From Halomicronema sp. CCY15110 (lineage in GTDB: Bacteria; Cyanobacteriota; Cyanobacteriia; Phormidesmidales; Phormidesmidaceae), in assembly GCF_016888165.1 (NCBI RefSeq), contig NZ_JACSWC010000415.1, positions 1-64,000 on the forward strand: a DNA stretch of 64,000 nucleotides, read 5' to 3'. The notes beneath the pieces are model-generated. The model was not told where the DNA came from. It made no database searches and worked only from the letters and a program-made list of their open reading frames with translations. Position numbers and translations under genes: made by a program. Shown one piece after another: positions 1-8,772 of the stretch (positions within the stretch are counted from its first letter, which is position 1; every line of letters starts with the position of its first letter).

Positions 1-484
1 ACAGATGGCTCCCCTTCTCAATCTGAGAATCTAGCTACATCAATACTCTCAGGACTTTTCTGCACCACTAAGGTCCCCAACACCAGGCTTGTCTAGAGCC
101 GTTGTCCCCTAGCCTCAACGGACGGACTCGCAAACAGCAAAATCCCCATCCCCGGTTCTCGTTGGCGCGGGCCGCTTGGCTGATGGTCCGGCTCGGCGGA
201 TGGTCGGGGTATCAAAGCCAAAGACCGCCAGGTCTCGTCACCTTCTATTGAGGATTACAGACCTGTGAGGGCATCTTTCTGGGGTGGAAACTTGCCCATC
301 CGTGAGGCCGATGAGTTATGTATACACAGTAGCTTTGCGAAGGAGAGGTGAGGAGAGGTTTTCCTAAGCAAGCACAACTCCAGTTTTCAACTTTGATCAT
401 CTCCTTTGATGTATCGAACGGCCCAGAAGAGGGAAGCAGGTTGCAAAGATGAGGGACATATTGCCGCACAGTCCGTTACGACGA
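1..484. other. intergenic, no gene recognised
   Basis: No supported gene is seen. A 74-codon frame on the minus strand (245-469) resembles nothing I know and has no clear ribosome site. The stretch lies downstream of the minus-strand sensor gene that ends at 485. Confidence 0.5.
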
Positions 485-3400
485 TTAGGAATGTAGGGTG
501 GTGGGCGGCACTACCGCATAGCGATCGCGCCCTGCTTGCTTGGCTTGATAAAGGGCGAGGTCGGCGCGCCCCAGTAAGTCTTTAGCAGTGGGCACCTGGG
601 TGGGCAGAGCCACCGTAATGCCGAAGCTGAGGGTTATTCGGTCGACAGTGGGATGTGTGTCATGGGTGAGATTGAGGGCAGCGATCGCCGCCTGCATCTG
701 CTCCACCACCGCGATCGCCCCCGACAGATTGGTGTGGGGCAAAATGATGGCAAATTCTTCGCCACCGTAGCGGGCCACGCAGTCCGTGGCGCGATTGACA
801 CAGCCCTGTAGCGCCTGGGCCACCGCCACCAGACAATCATCCCCCGCCGGATGCCCATAGGTGTCGTTATATTGTTTGAAGTAATCGATGTCGCACAGAA
901 TCAGCGTGAGTTCTTGCTGCGCTCGCTGGGCGTGTTGCCACTCCACAGTCAGAGTGTCGTCAAACCGACGGCGATTAGCAATGCGGGTAAGCCCGTCCGT
1001 GCGAGAAAGATGCTCCAGTTCTTGATTGGCCGCCAACAGTTGCTGATGCAGTTCACATTGTTGCAGCGCAATTGCGAGTTGCTGTGCCACCTGCTGCAAC
1101 AGTTCCAATTCATCCGGCTCCCAATGACGACCATGCCTGCAGGCATGGGTGATTAGCAACCCCCACACGCAGACCGTGCCATCGAGTTGTGTTTGCGTGA
1201 TGGGTGCCACCATTTTGGATTGCACCCCCACCGACTGCATAAACTCCGTCAAACAAGCACCCCAAGTATCTTGAGTAATATCGGCGACGATGCGCCCCTG
1301 CCCCTGCCGATAAAACTCATAACAGTCGGGCGGAAAGTGCTCATCTTCCCATCCCATTTCTAAGGTTGTGGGGTACTCTGGGCAAACGCTTTCCTGTATC
1401 ACTACGCCAGCATGGTTCGATGTGAGTTGAAAAATTAAGGTGCGATCAGCATGGAGCGCCTGCTGCACTTCTGTCACCGCCGTTACCAGCAGGGCATCAA
1501 AATCTAGCGATTCCCGCATATGCTGCGTAATCATCCGCAGGGAATGTTCTTGATTGGCACGCCGTAACAGCGCGGTTTGCGCTTGCTTGAGGGAGGTAAT
1601 GTCACGAGACACAATGAGCACTGAGGTGATGTGTCCCTGGTCGTTACGCTCGGGGACGATGCGCGACTGAAATGCATAGATACCGGCGGGGAGCGATTCC
1701 TGCGTTTCCAACAGCTGCTCTTGACCAGAGTCAAAGGCCTCAGCGATCGCTGTTTGCCACGACCCTAAAAAATCAGCCGAAAAGCCCAGTTCTGCTAGTT
1801 TTTTGCCAAGTAATTCAGTCCGTGGCATCGCCATGCGACGTTCGACAGTGGGGTTGACATACTGAATTTGCCACGCTGCATCTAGCCGCAAAATGCCATC
1901 CGGGGAGTTTTCGGCGAGGGTGCGAAACTCCTCTTCTCGCTGACGCAGGGCCGTTTCCGCTGTGACGCGGGCGGTAATGTCGTCGACAATGCCGATGACA
2001 AGTTGTGCTTCGCCAGCGGCATCATAAACAGCGACCTTGCGGTTGTGAATAATCAGCGGTTCTCCAGATTCGAGGCAAACGACTTCTTCCGGACGTTCCC
2101 AAAGCTGACGCCTGGCAATGGCCTCTCGATCATTGGCAATACAGCGCTCCGCTAGGGCTGGGGGCCACAACTCATTATCTGTGCGCCCCAGTACTTCATC
2201 GCCGGTCAGACCGAGCAACTGAGTGCAAGCTGCGTTCCAGACTGTGTATTGCAGGGTGTCAGCGGTTTTGGCGAAAACGCCGACCGGCAAGTGATTCAAC
2301 ACTTGTTGCAGGAGGGTACGGGTCTGTTGGAGATCAACTTCGGCCTGTTTACGATCGCTGATGTCTGTCGCGATGATAGTGAAAATCCAATCGTCCTGTC
2401 CCGCTGGCTGGGTGGCCGAGATCGTTTCTTGAATCCAGTGAACCGAGTCGTCCGGATGCCGGAAGCGGTATTCGATCGTTTTGTAGGGCTGGCCCGAGCG
2501 CAAGTCTTGCACCGCCGGGGCAATGATGTTGTCCAAATCTTCGGGAATTACCCGCGATCGCCAGAGTTGGGACTGACTCTGCAACATGGCTGGTGGGTAA
2601 CCAAAGACGGCTTCGGTGCCGGGCGAGTAGTAATCGTAATTAATCGAGTCGTGAAGGTCACCAGATAAGCGGAATTTGGCGACGGCAGCGTGCAAACCGT
2701 TCAAAATCATCGCCAGTTCGTCGCGGGATTCTTGCAGTGCTTGCTCTAAACGGCAGCGATCGGTCACATCCCAAAAGATGCCTTGAGTCCCGACAATATT
2801 GCCGTCGCCATCACGCACCGGAGATTTCACTACTTGTAAATAGAGGGGGGGAACCTGCCCGGCGAGTGGAAATTCCTCAATCTGGTCAAAAGTATTTCCC
2901 GTCGTGAACACTTGGCAATCTTCAGCGTCATACTGGGTCGCCCAGTCCAGGGGGTAGAGATCATAGACCGTTTTACCGATGATCTCCGCTGCCGACATCT
3001 GCAACCAGCGCAACATCGCCGGATTAGCATATACCATGCGCCCTTGTTGGTCTTGCCGATAGAGGTATTGAGGCATGACCGCAGTCAAGGATTGATAGAG
3101 CGCGTTGCTTTCTCGCAGTGCGGCCTCGGTGGCTTTGAGCTCAGTCAGATTAATGTCAAATCCCAATATCTCCTTCGGTGTGCCGTCAGGTTGTCGGGTC
3201 AAGATGACTTCCCGGTTTTGCAGAAACTGGGTGCTGCCATCTTTACCAAGGCAGGTATGTTCCCATTCATAAATTTCGTTCATGCGATCGGCGAGCAGCT
3301 CTCGGCCATAGGCGGCAATCTTGTCGCATTCGTCACGGGGAAAGATGGTCGGTAAAAAGTCTTGGCCCAGCGCTTTGATTTCTGCCAAGGTATAGCCCAG

Positions 3401-5407
3401 ATTGGCTTCGTAGGCCGGGTTGCAGTAGGTCAATTGCCCTTGTTCAAGGTTGTAGATGTAGAGGGGAATGGGGGCGAGTTCCATGACCTGGCGGCGGAAG
3501 GCTTCGCTGGCTTGCAGGTCGAGTTCTGCCTGCTTGCGATCGCTAATATCCTCAATGGTGCCGAGCATCCGGATGGGGTGCACCTGCTCATTCCACACCG
3601 CCTGGCCCCGCGCCCGGATCCAGAGATAATGCCCCTGCCGATGCTGCATGCGAAATTCCATCGCAAACGGCTCACCCGTAGATAGATGCCGATACGCGGT
3701 GTCGCGCACCATGGCTCGATCATCGGGATGGATGCGTTCTAGCTCCCGCACAAAACTATTCAGTCCTTGCATTTGCGGGTCATAGCCGAGAATTTCCCAA
3801 TAGCGGTCGGAATCCAGGATGACGTCGTCGTTAGGTTCCCAATCCCAAATGCCTTCGCCGATACTTTGCAACACCAGGGCATCGCGCTCGTGGGCCGCTT
3901 GCAATTGTTGATACAAACTGGCTTGATGAATGGCGATCGCGAGTTGGTCAGCCACCCGCTGCGCCAGCTGCACCTCTTCGGCCAACCAGGGCAGCGGTTG
4001 GGGCGAACGCGCGAGGGTGAGAGCGCCCCAGATCACCCCTTCCACACTGATGGGCACCATCAGCCAAGCTTGATAGGGGCTATTTTCAGCCAGGTGACGG
4101 TTAATGGGGTCCTTAATGGTTGCCGTGTTGTCCACTTGCACCACTGCCAAACGTTTGAGCTGCGCGGCAAACGGATTGTCGGCATCGGGCACATCCACAT
4201 GTAGCTTGATGGCCTGACGGGTGCCCTGGTTAAACACCACTTGATGCCGCCAACAGCCTTCGGTGGGCAGGTATTGAACAATCGACACCGCGCCCTTAAG
4301 CAAGTCAGAAATTGCCGCCGCCGCTTCTACAAAAATCGTGTCTAAATCGAGGGAATTGCGCACCGCCTGCACCACCTCGTTGAAGGCACGCTCTTGCTGC
4401 GTTTGCTGGGCTAAGGCGAGCTCCGACCGCTTGCGATCGGTAATGTCAATGTCGGTGCCTAACATGCGGTAAGGGGTGCCGTCGGGCGATCGCAGCGCCA
4501 CCCCCTGGGCCAGTACCCACACGAGATGGCCATCGCGGTGCACCATACGATGCTCTATCCGATATTCCGGCGATCGCCCCTCCAAATGTTCGGTTGCCGC
4601 CGCCATCACCGCTGACAGATCGGCCTCGTAGACATACTGCGCCCAATCGTCAATATGGTTGCGAATCTCATCGTCTCGATAGCCCAGCATGTGTTTCAGC
4701 AATGGGTCGAGAAAGATGTCGTTGGTTTGCAGATCCCAGTCCCAAACCCCGATAGAGCAAGCTTGGGTCGCCTGTTGATATTGGGCTGCCGTTTTAGCCA
4801 CGGTGGTCGCCGCCTGACTTTGCACCGATTCCAGGTGTGCGCGCCACTGCAACTGCTCTAAGGCGGCTCCCAAAGATGCGCCAATTTGTTGCAGCACATA
4901 GCCATGCACCAACTGCCAGGAGCAGCTTGATCGACATAGATGAACCGCAAGCCACCCCCACAATTGCGGCGGCGCATCCGCCGTTGCGGTCGGGGGCGGA
5001 TTGGTCCAAATGCCGGTGATCAAGCAGGCTTTGACCTGGTGCTGAGTCAACTCGGCGATCGCTGCGGCATCGAGCTGACTGTCCACGACCTGGTCAATCG
5101 CCACGCACCCTGTATCCAGGTAAGCAACCGTCGGGGAACCTGTAAATGGGGGCATGGCAAGCGTTGTGTCCAGCAGCGATCGCCAGCCGTCCTCCACCAC
5201 TTCGGCGATGACGGTGCCATGCGCCGCCGTAGAGGCCCGACAAATCAGAACGCGATCGCCCTCAAAGAGCTGTTGAATCTGCTGCACTCCCACATTCAGC
5301 AGCGACTTCATCTCATCACAATGGCGCAGCTGCAAGGTCGTTTCGGTCAGACATGCAAAGACCTGATTCACCCTGTCGTCAGTCTGGGATAATACGGAAA
5401 AAAGCAT
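485..5407 (-). CDS. multi-PAS/GAF sensor diguanylate cyclase
   Basis: A very large (1640 aa) soluble signalling protein predicted to make cyclic di-GMP from two GTP in response to several inputs. In order: a GAF-like domain (about 20-195), PAS (about 212-330), GAF (about 345-500), five or six further PAS modules (about 510-1275), a phytochrome/CBCR-like GAF (about 1290-1455), and a C-terminal GGDEF domain from about 1467. The active loop is GGEEF at 1548-1552. An RATD motif lies exactly five residues before it, matching the RxxD inhibitory I-site, so product feedback is expected. There is no EAL domain. The third GAF keeps the cysteine (Cys1385) at the usual bilin-attachment position, but the following residue is Leu instead of His. 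No transmembrane segment is evident. ATG at 5407. It appears monocistronic. Confidence 0.93.
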   Translation of the reverse strand: MLFSVLSQTDDRVNQVFACLTETTLQLRHCDEMKSLLNVGVQQIQQLFEGDRVLICRASTAAHGTVIAEVVEDGWRSLLDTTLAMPPFTGSPTVAYLDTGCVAIDQVVDSQLDAAAIAELTQHQVKACLITGIWTNPPPTATADAPPQLWGWLAVHLCRSSCSWQLVHGYVLQQIGASLGAALEQLQWRAHLESVQSQAATTVAKTAAQYQQATQACSIGVWDWDLQTNDIFLDPLLKHMLGYRDDEIRNHIDDWAQYVYEADLSAVMAAATEHLEGRSPEYRIEHRMVHRDGHLVWVLAQGVALRSPDGTPYRMLGTDIDITDRKRSELALAQQTQQERAFNEVVQAVRNSLDLDTIFVEAAAAISDLLKGAVSIVQYLPTEGCWRHQVVFNQGTRQAIKLHVDVPDADNPFAAQLKRLAVVQVDNTATIKDPINRHLAENSPYQAWLMVPISVEGVIWGALTLARSPQPLPWLAEEVQLAQRVADQLAIAIHQASLYQQLQAAHERDALVLQSIGEGIWDWEPNDDVILDSDRYWEILGYDPQMQGLNSFVRELERIHPDDRAMVRDTAYRHLSTGEPFAMEFRMQHRQGHYLWIRARGQAVWNEQVHPIRMLGTIEDISDRKQAELDLQASEAFRRQVMELAPIPLYIYNLEQGQLTYCNPAYEANLGYTLAEIKALGQDFLPTIFPRDECDKIAAYGRELLADRMNEIYEWEHTCLGKDGSTQFLQNREVILTRQPDGTPKEILGFDINLTELKATEAALRESNALYQSLTAVMPQYLYRQDQQGRMVYANPAMLRWLQMSAAEIIGKTVYDLYPLDWATQYDAEDCQVFTTGNTFDQIEEFPLAGQVPPLYLQVVKSPVRDGDGNIVGTQGIFWDVTDRCRLEQALQESRDELAMILNGLHAAVAKFRLSGDLHDSINYDYYSPGTEAVFGYPPAMLQSQSQLWRSRVIPEDLDNIIAPAVQDLRSGQPYKTIEYRFRHPDDSVHWIQETISATQPAGQDDWIFTIIATDISDRKQAEVDLQQTRTLLQQVLNHLPVGVFAKTADTLQYTVWNAACTQLLGLTGDEVLGRTDNELWPPALAERCIANDREAIARRQLWERPEEVVCLESGEPLIIHNRKVAVYDAAGEAQLVIGIVDDITARVTAETALRQREEEFRTLAENSPDGILRLDAAWQIQYVNPTVERRMAMPRTELLGKKLAELGFSADFLGSWQTAIAEAFDSGQEQLLETQESLPAGIYAFQSRIVPERNDQGHITSVLIVSRDITSLKQAQTALLRRANQEHSLRMITQHMRESLDFDALLVTAVTEVQQALHADRTLIFQLTSNHAGVVIQESVCPEYPTTLEMGWEDEHFPPDCYEFYRQGQGRIVADITQDTWGACLTEFMQSVGVQSKMVAPITQTQLDGTVCVWGLLITHACRHGRHWEPDELELLQQVAQQLAIALQQCELHQQLLAANQELEHLSRTDGLTRIANRRRFDDTLTVEWQHAQRAQQELTLILCDIDYFKQYNDTYGHPAGDDCLVAVAQALQGCVNRATDCVARYGGEEFAIILPHTNLSGAIAVVEQMQAAIAALNLTHDTHPTVDRITLSFGITVALPTQVPTAKDLLGRADLALYQAKQAGRDRYAVVPPTTLHS

Positions 5408-5821
5408 CTCGGAATCAACCTAGGCAACTTATCCACAGTGAAGACACTGAGCAGACGCTCTTTATATTGTGTGTCATCCCACCAAGGATTTAGATTCCGC
5501 AGACTTGATTTTTTTTGTTAGTCACCAAAACTTTACAGATCTCCGCAATCCAGATCGGCTAGCAGCGAAGTCTCATTTCGGCAAAAATCAATATGTTTTG
5601 ATTGATTCGTCACTCAACGGCACTAACCGCTTCACAAAGATTTTGGTTAGGTCGCTGCTTGTAGCCGCTTCTTCATAAATGTTGTCAATTCAGTGACTGA
5701 ATTGGCTAGCGGCCAGGTAGCTAACCCTGAGAAATCATGAGCTTTCCTTGCCGGGGCAAACTTTAATTGACTTCGCTATGGAGTGTTGAAGTCGCTAATG
5801 AATGAAGATTGAACGAAGCTG

Positions 5822-5842
5822 GAACAGCCGTCTCGGCTGTTC
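5822..5842. repeat. 9-bp perfect hairpin, GAACAGCCG arms
   Basis: GAACAGCCG, TCT, CGGCTGTTC form a perfect hairpin in the gap between two minus-strand genes. There is no T-run on either side, so a terminator role is uncertain. The rest of 5408-5930 shows no gene; it holds the upstream region of the sensor gene. Confidence 0.55.
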
Positions 5843-5904
5843 ACTGTTAGGTACCAGGTTGATTCGGTCAGAGCCGGGTTCGTGTAATCGTGAACCCTAA
5901 GTCA

Positions 5905-5929
5905 CCTGGGCGGACGCTGCCCGCCCAGG
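5905..5929 (-). terminator. probable terminator after the ParA partner gene
   Basis: CCTGGGCGG and CCGCCCAGG form a 9-bp perfect GC-rich stem with a 7-nt loop, starting two bases after the stop codon of the minus-strand gene. No U-tract follows, so this is a terminator-like or mRNA 3'-end hairpin. Confidence 0.5.
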
Positions 5930-5930
5930 G

Positions 5931-6722
5931 CTAATCGACCCAGCCAATTTCTTCATCGGAGAGCATTTTGTTCTTTTGCTCACCGTGATCGATCGCATAA
6001 TCCGGCACTGATTTGTAGGCCGGCAAGCGTCGACCCCGGGAAATGTCGCCCCCGCTAGATTTGTAAGCGGGCAATCGCTGACCGCGATAAATATCACCCC
6101 CGCCAGGCGGAAGTTTGACGGTCAGTGCGGGTTTAGGTTCGAGTTCTGGCGAAGCTGCCGTGGGAGCCGGAGTCGAAGCCGGTGGCGTGGGCTTAGCCAC
6201 CGGCGCTGCTTCAGCCGTCTCGGTCATCTTGAGAATGACTGATTTAGCATCCTCTAATTCCTTGGTGACTTGCTGCAGTTTGTCGGCATCGGCCTTAGCC
6301 GCATTTTGGGCTTTTTCGAGCGTGTCTTTCAGTTCAAACAGACGCTCTTGCTGGTTGTTCAAATCTTCTTGCAGCCCTTGCACCTGCTTGTCCAAAGCGG
6401 CTTCTTTTTTCTGGGCGGCGGTCAGGTCAGCGGTGAGTTGAGCCACCTGCTTTTCTAGCTCGGCCTTGGTGACGGTACGACTGTTGGCACTGGTGGACTG
6501 GGTCGTGCTTTTGGTTGTTGTGGCCTTGCGGGGGGCGGCTGACTTGTTCGACGCTGCGGTCGATTTGGCCCGCGATGCAGAAGTCCGAGCGGTTGGTTTT
6601 TTCGCCTGTGCCGATTTGGCGGGAGCCGCTTTTGCCGTACTTTCTTTCGCCGATGTATCAGCGGCGGTTTCGGGACCGTTGGCCTCTTCTTTCAGCAAGT
6701 CAGATAGGTTTTTCTTGGTCAT
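5931..6722 (-). CDS. coiled-coil ParA partner, candidate McdB
   Basis: A 263-aa protein encoded directly after a ParA-type ATPase, with an ATGA overlap (6719-6722) that implies translational coupling. The N-terminal part (about 1-85) is Ala/Ser/Thr/Lys-rich and probably disordered. Residues about 86-170 form a long heptad-like coiled coil rich in Gln, Leu, Lys and Glu. A Pro/Ala linker follows. Then comes a tandem 16-residue repeat (207-222 and 223-238) sharing GGDI.RG.RLPAYKS. The chain ends with an acidic tail that has Trp at 261, third from the C-terminus. ParA neighbour, central coiled coil and a Trp within the last few residues are the described hallmarks of McdB carboxysome-positioning factors. 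The assignment is inference, because low-complexity proteins align poorly. Other ParA cargo adaptors (plasmid, chemotaxis or pilus type) remain possible. Confidence 0.55.
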   Translation of the reverse strand: MTKKNLSDLLKEEANGPETAADTSAKESTAKAAPAKSAQAKKPTARTSASRAKSTAASNKSAAPRKATTTKSTTQSTSANSRTVTKAELEKQVAQLTADLTAAQKKEAALDKQVQGLQEDLNNQQERLFELKDTLEKAQNAAKADADKLQQVTKELEDAKSVILKMTETAEAAPVAKPTPPASTPAPTAASPELEPKPALTVKLPPGGGDIYRGQRLPAYKSSGGDISRGRRLPAYKSVPDYAIDHGEQKNKMLSDEEIGWVD

Positions 6723-7378
6723 GATAGGCTCCAGTCTTGCTGTATTTCTTCGGCAACTCGGTAATAATCGGCTCGGGCTTCTTTGCCGTTAGGGCCGCGC
6801 CATTGGGTGATAGGTACCCCCTCTAAGGCCGCCCGTTCATGGGCTTTGTAGGTGCGAATGACCGTTGCACAAGCGGGAATGTTGAGGCTATTCAAGGTTT
6901 GCTGCGCCTCGACCGCCTCGGCCAAACTACGGGAGTCCACTTTGGTGAGCAAGACCCGATGGGCCACCCCCGAAGGCGCGATCGCTGTTTTGATTGTATT
7001 GACTAAAGCGGCCAGATCCATCGGGGCCGGGGGCGTGGGCAGCAAAATGTAATCTGCTACGGGTACGACTGCCGCTAAAGCATCCGAGTTTAATGCCGGA
7101 GGGGTGTCCACCACGATCAAAGAATAATTGTTAACCTTCTTTAGTTTGCCTAGCAGGGTCGCGTCTGTCTCGGTTGTGATATCAAACGTCACGGGTTGAG
7201 GATTGCGTGACACCCACCAGCTGGCCGAACCTTGGGGGTCTGCATCCACGAGCAAAACGGGTTGGGCCTCAGACAAAATCGCAGCCATGTTGACAGCGGT
7301 GGTGGTTTTACCGACGCCGCCTTTGCCGTTGAGCACAGCTAAGATACGGGGAGAGGATTCCTTGCGCGGGCGGGCCAA
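6719..7378 (-). CDS. ParA/MinD-family positioning ATPase, candidate McdA type 2
   Basis: A 219-aa ParA-type ATPase. It has a deviant Walker A motif GKGGVGKTT at 18-26 with the signature lysine Lys19, a Walker A' region [10 protein letters not shown] at about 42-51, and a Walker B region ending in DTPP. Such proteins oscillate or form gradients on the nucleoid to position plasmids, carboxysomes or other cargo. The start is a TTG at 7378, supported by AAGGAG about 7 bases upstream; no ATG occurs before residue 31. It is the first gene of a two-gene operon with the coiled-coil protein that overlaps its stop codon. There is no parS-like site or classical ParB here, which argues against a chromosome-segregation locus and favours a cargo-positioning pair. 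Confidence 0.85.
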   Translation of the reverse strand: MARPRKESSPRILAVLNGKGGVGKTTTAVNMAAILSEAQPVLLVDADPQGSASWWVSRNPQPVTFDITTETDATLLGKLKKVNNYSLIVVDTPPALNSDALAAVVPVADYILLPTPPAPMDLAALVNTIKTAIAPSGVAHRVLLTKVDSRSLAEAVEAQQTLNSLNIPACATVIRTYKAHERAALEGVPITQWRGPNGKEARADYYRVAEEIQQDWSLS

Positions 7379-7563
7379 GGCCGTACTCCTTTACTTTGCG
7401 AGGAGAGCCCTGACCTGTAGAGCGCAGCGCCGGACTCATGACAGCATGACTATATCGCAGATGCGATCGCCCTAACTCCCCAATCCGACAAATTATTAGG
7501 CGAACGATCGCCGCCCTGGGAGACGAATGAATTGGATGCCTCCACCCGTGACAGGGGATCGCG

Positions 7564-8421
7564 TTACCCTCGCCGCCCGGGCTGGGAAGGTTGCACCGCG
7601 AGCTCAAAATTGACCTGTTCAACCATGGGCGTCGGCCCCAACAGGCGGGCGGCCAAATGGGCAAACTGGTCGGGGCAACCGCTCACAAAAAATTGCGTGG
7701 GGCGACCAGGAACCGTGCTTTTCAGGTCTAAGAGTTCGAGTTCTTTGACCGCAGCTTTGACCATTGACTGGGCTGGATCAATCCGCTGAATGGTGGCAGG
7801 TAAGAAGGTTTTGAAGACCGGGGCCAAATGCGGATAGTGAGTGCAGCCGTAAATGAGGGTATCGATATTGGCCGCGATCAAGGGTTGCAAATAGGTCTTA
7901 GCCACTTCAACCGTTTCTAGATGTTGCAGCCGATTTTGCTCAATTAGGGGTACAAATTTTGGGCACCCGACTTGCCAAACTTGTTTCGTGGCATCGACTT
8001 CTAAAATGGCTTGACGATAGGCATCGCTGGCAACCGTGGCGGGGGTAGCAATAACGCCGATGCGCTGTCCGGCTTGGGCGGCGGCGCGAGCACCGGGATG
8101 GATGAGGCCCAAAATGGGAATGGGAAATTCGGCTTGCACCTGCTCTAAGGCGAGGGCGGAACTGGTGTTACAGGCCATCATCACCATCTTGACGCCCTGG
8201 GCCATCATCCAGGTCATGATTTCGCGGACGAACTGCAAAATCTCGTCGGGGCTGCGATCGCCATAGGGCAAGCGCGCCGTATCGCCCACATACAAGATGG
8301 ATTCGTGCGGGAGTTGACGGTCGATCTCTCGCAGTACGGTCAACCCACCGACACCGCTATCAAAAATACCAATGGGGGCAGTGCTGACGGGGGCTGAGGC
8401 GAAATCACGCTGGTAGGCCAT
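7564..8421 (-). CDS. murI: glutamate racemase
   Basis: A 285-aa protein that interconverts L- and D-glutamate to supply D-Glu for peptidoglycan in the cytoplasm. The diagnostic FDSGVGG motif lies at 20-26. The two catalytic cysteines are Cys84 (ACNTSS) and Cys193 (YGCTHYP), and GDTARLPYG follows the usual spacing at 46-54. Length and motif layout are normal for the family. The ATG at 8421 is the only plausible start. The ParA pair lies about 185 bp downstream on the same strand and is probably a separate transcription unit. Confidence 0.95.
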   Translation of the reverse strand: MAYQRDFASAPVSTAPIGIFDSGVGGLTVLREIDRQLPHESILYVGDTARLPYGDRSPDEILQFVREIMTWMMAQGVKMVMMACNTSSALALEQVQAEFPIPILGLIHPGARAAAQAGQRIGVIATPATVASDAYRQAILEVDATKQVWQVGCPKFVPLIEQNRLQHLETVEVAKTYLQPLIAANIDTLIYGCTHYPHLAPVFKTFLPATIQRIDPAQSMVKAAVKELELLDLKSTVPGRPTQFFVSGCPDQFAHLAARLLGPTPMVEQVNFELAVQPSQPGRRG

Positions 8422-8608
8422 AGGATAACGAGTGCATCTGATCAGGTTGATAAGAGTTTAGTCGGGTTTCTCGAAATTTCAGTAGCGATCGCGCACTGAT
8501 TGCAAAGTCTCATCGATTGTCTGGGATTGATACTGCCGAAGCCGGGTGGCAGGGTGGCAGGGTGTGAGGGTAGGTGAAGCGGGTCTTGGCACTGAGCCGC
8601 AACAACTC

Positions 8609-8733
8609 ATCTCGTCTCTCCCCCCTGTTCTCACCAACTCCACTTACCCCCTCCACCTCACCTACCCCATCAACTCCATCTACTTCACCCCCTCCCCTTA
8701 CCCCATCAACTCCCCCTCCCCCCTTCCACCCTT
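8609..8733. repeat. polypyrimidine low-complexity tract
   Basis: About 125 bases are almost pure C/T on the plus strand. They include a 15-nt direct repeat TACCCCATCAACTCC at 8663-8677 and 8699-8713 (36-nt period). The tract lies between murI and the symporter gene. Frames crossing it give only Pro/Thr/Ser low-complexity peptides, so I do not call a gene. Confidence 0.7.
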
Positions 8734-8772
8734 GTGAGAAGATAGCCAGGAGTTTCTCATGCGTGGCGACCC

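Noticed and set aside
245-469. 74-codon minus-strand frame
   Set aside because: No recognisable sequence, no clear ribosome site, and it sits in the downstream region of the sensor gene.
5469-5678. 69-codon frame upstream of the sensor gene
   Set aside because: No recognisable features; more likely promoter and leader sequence of the minus-strand sensor gene.
8546-8737. Pro/Ser/Thr-rich frames across the polypyrimidine tract
   Set aside because: Low-complexity translations caused by base composition, in several frames at once.
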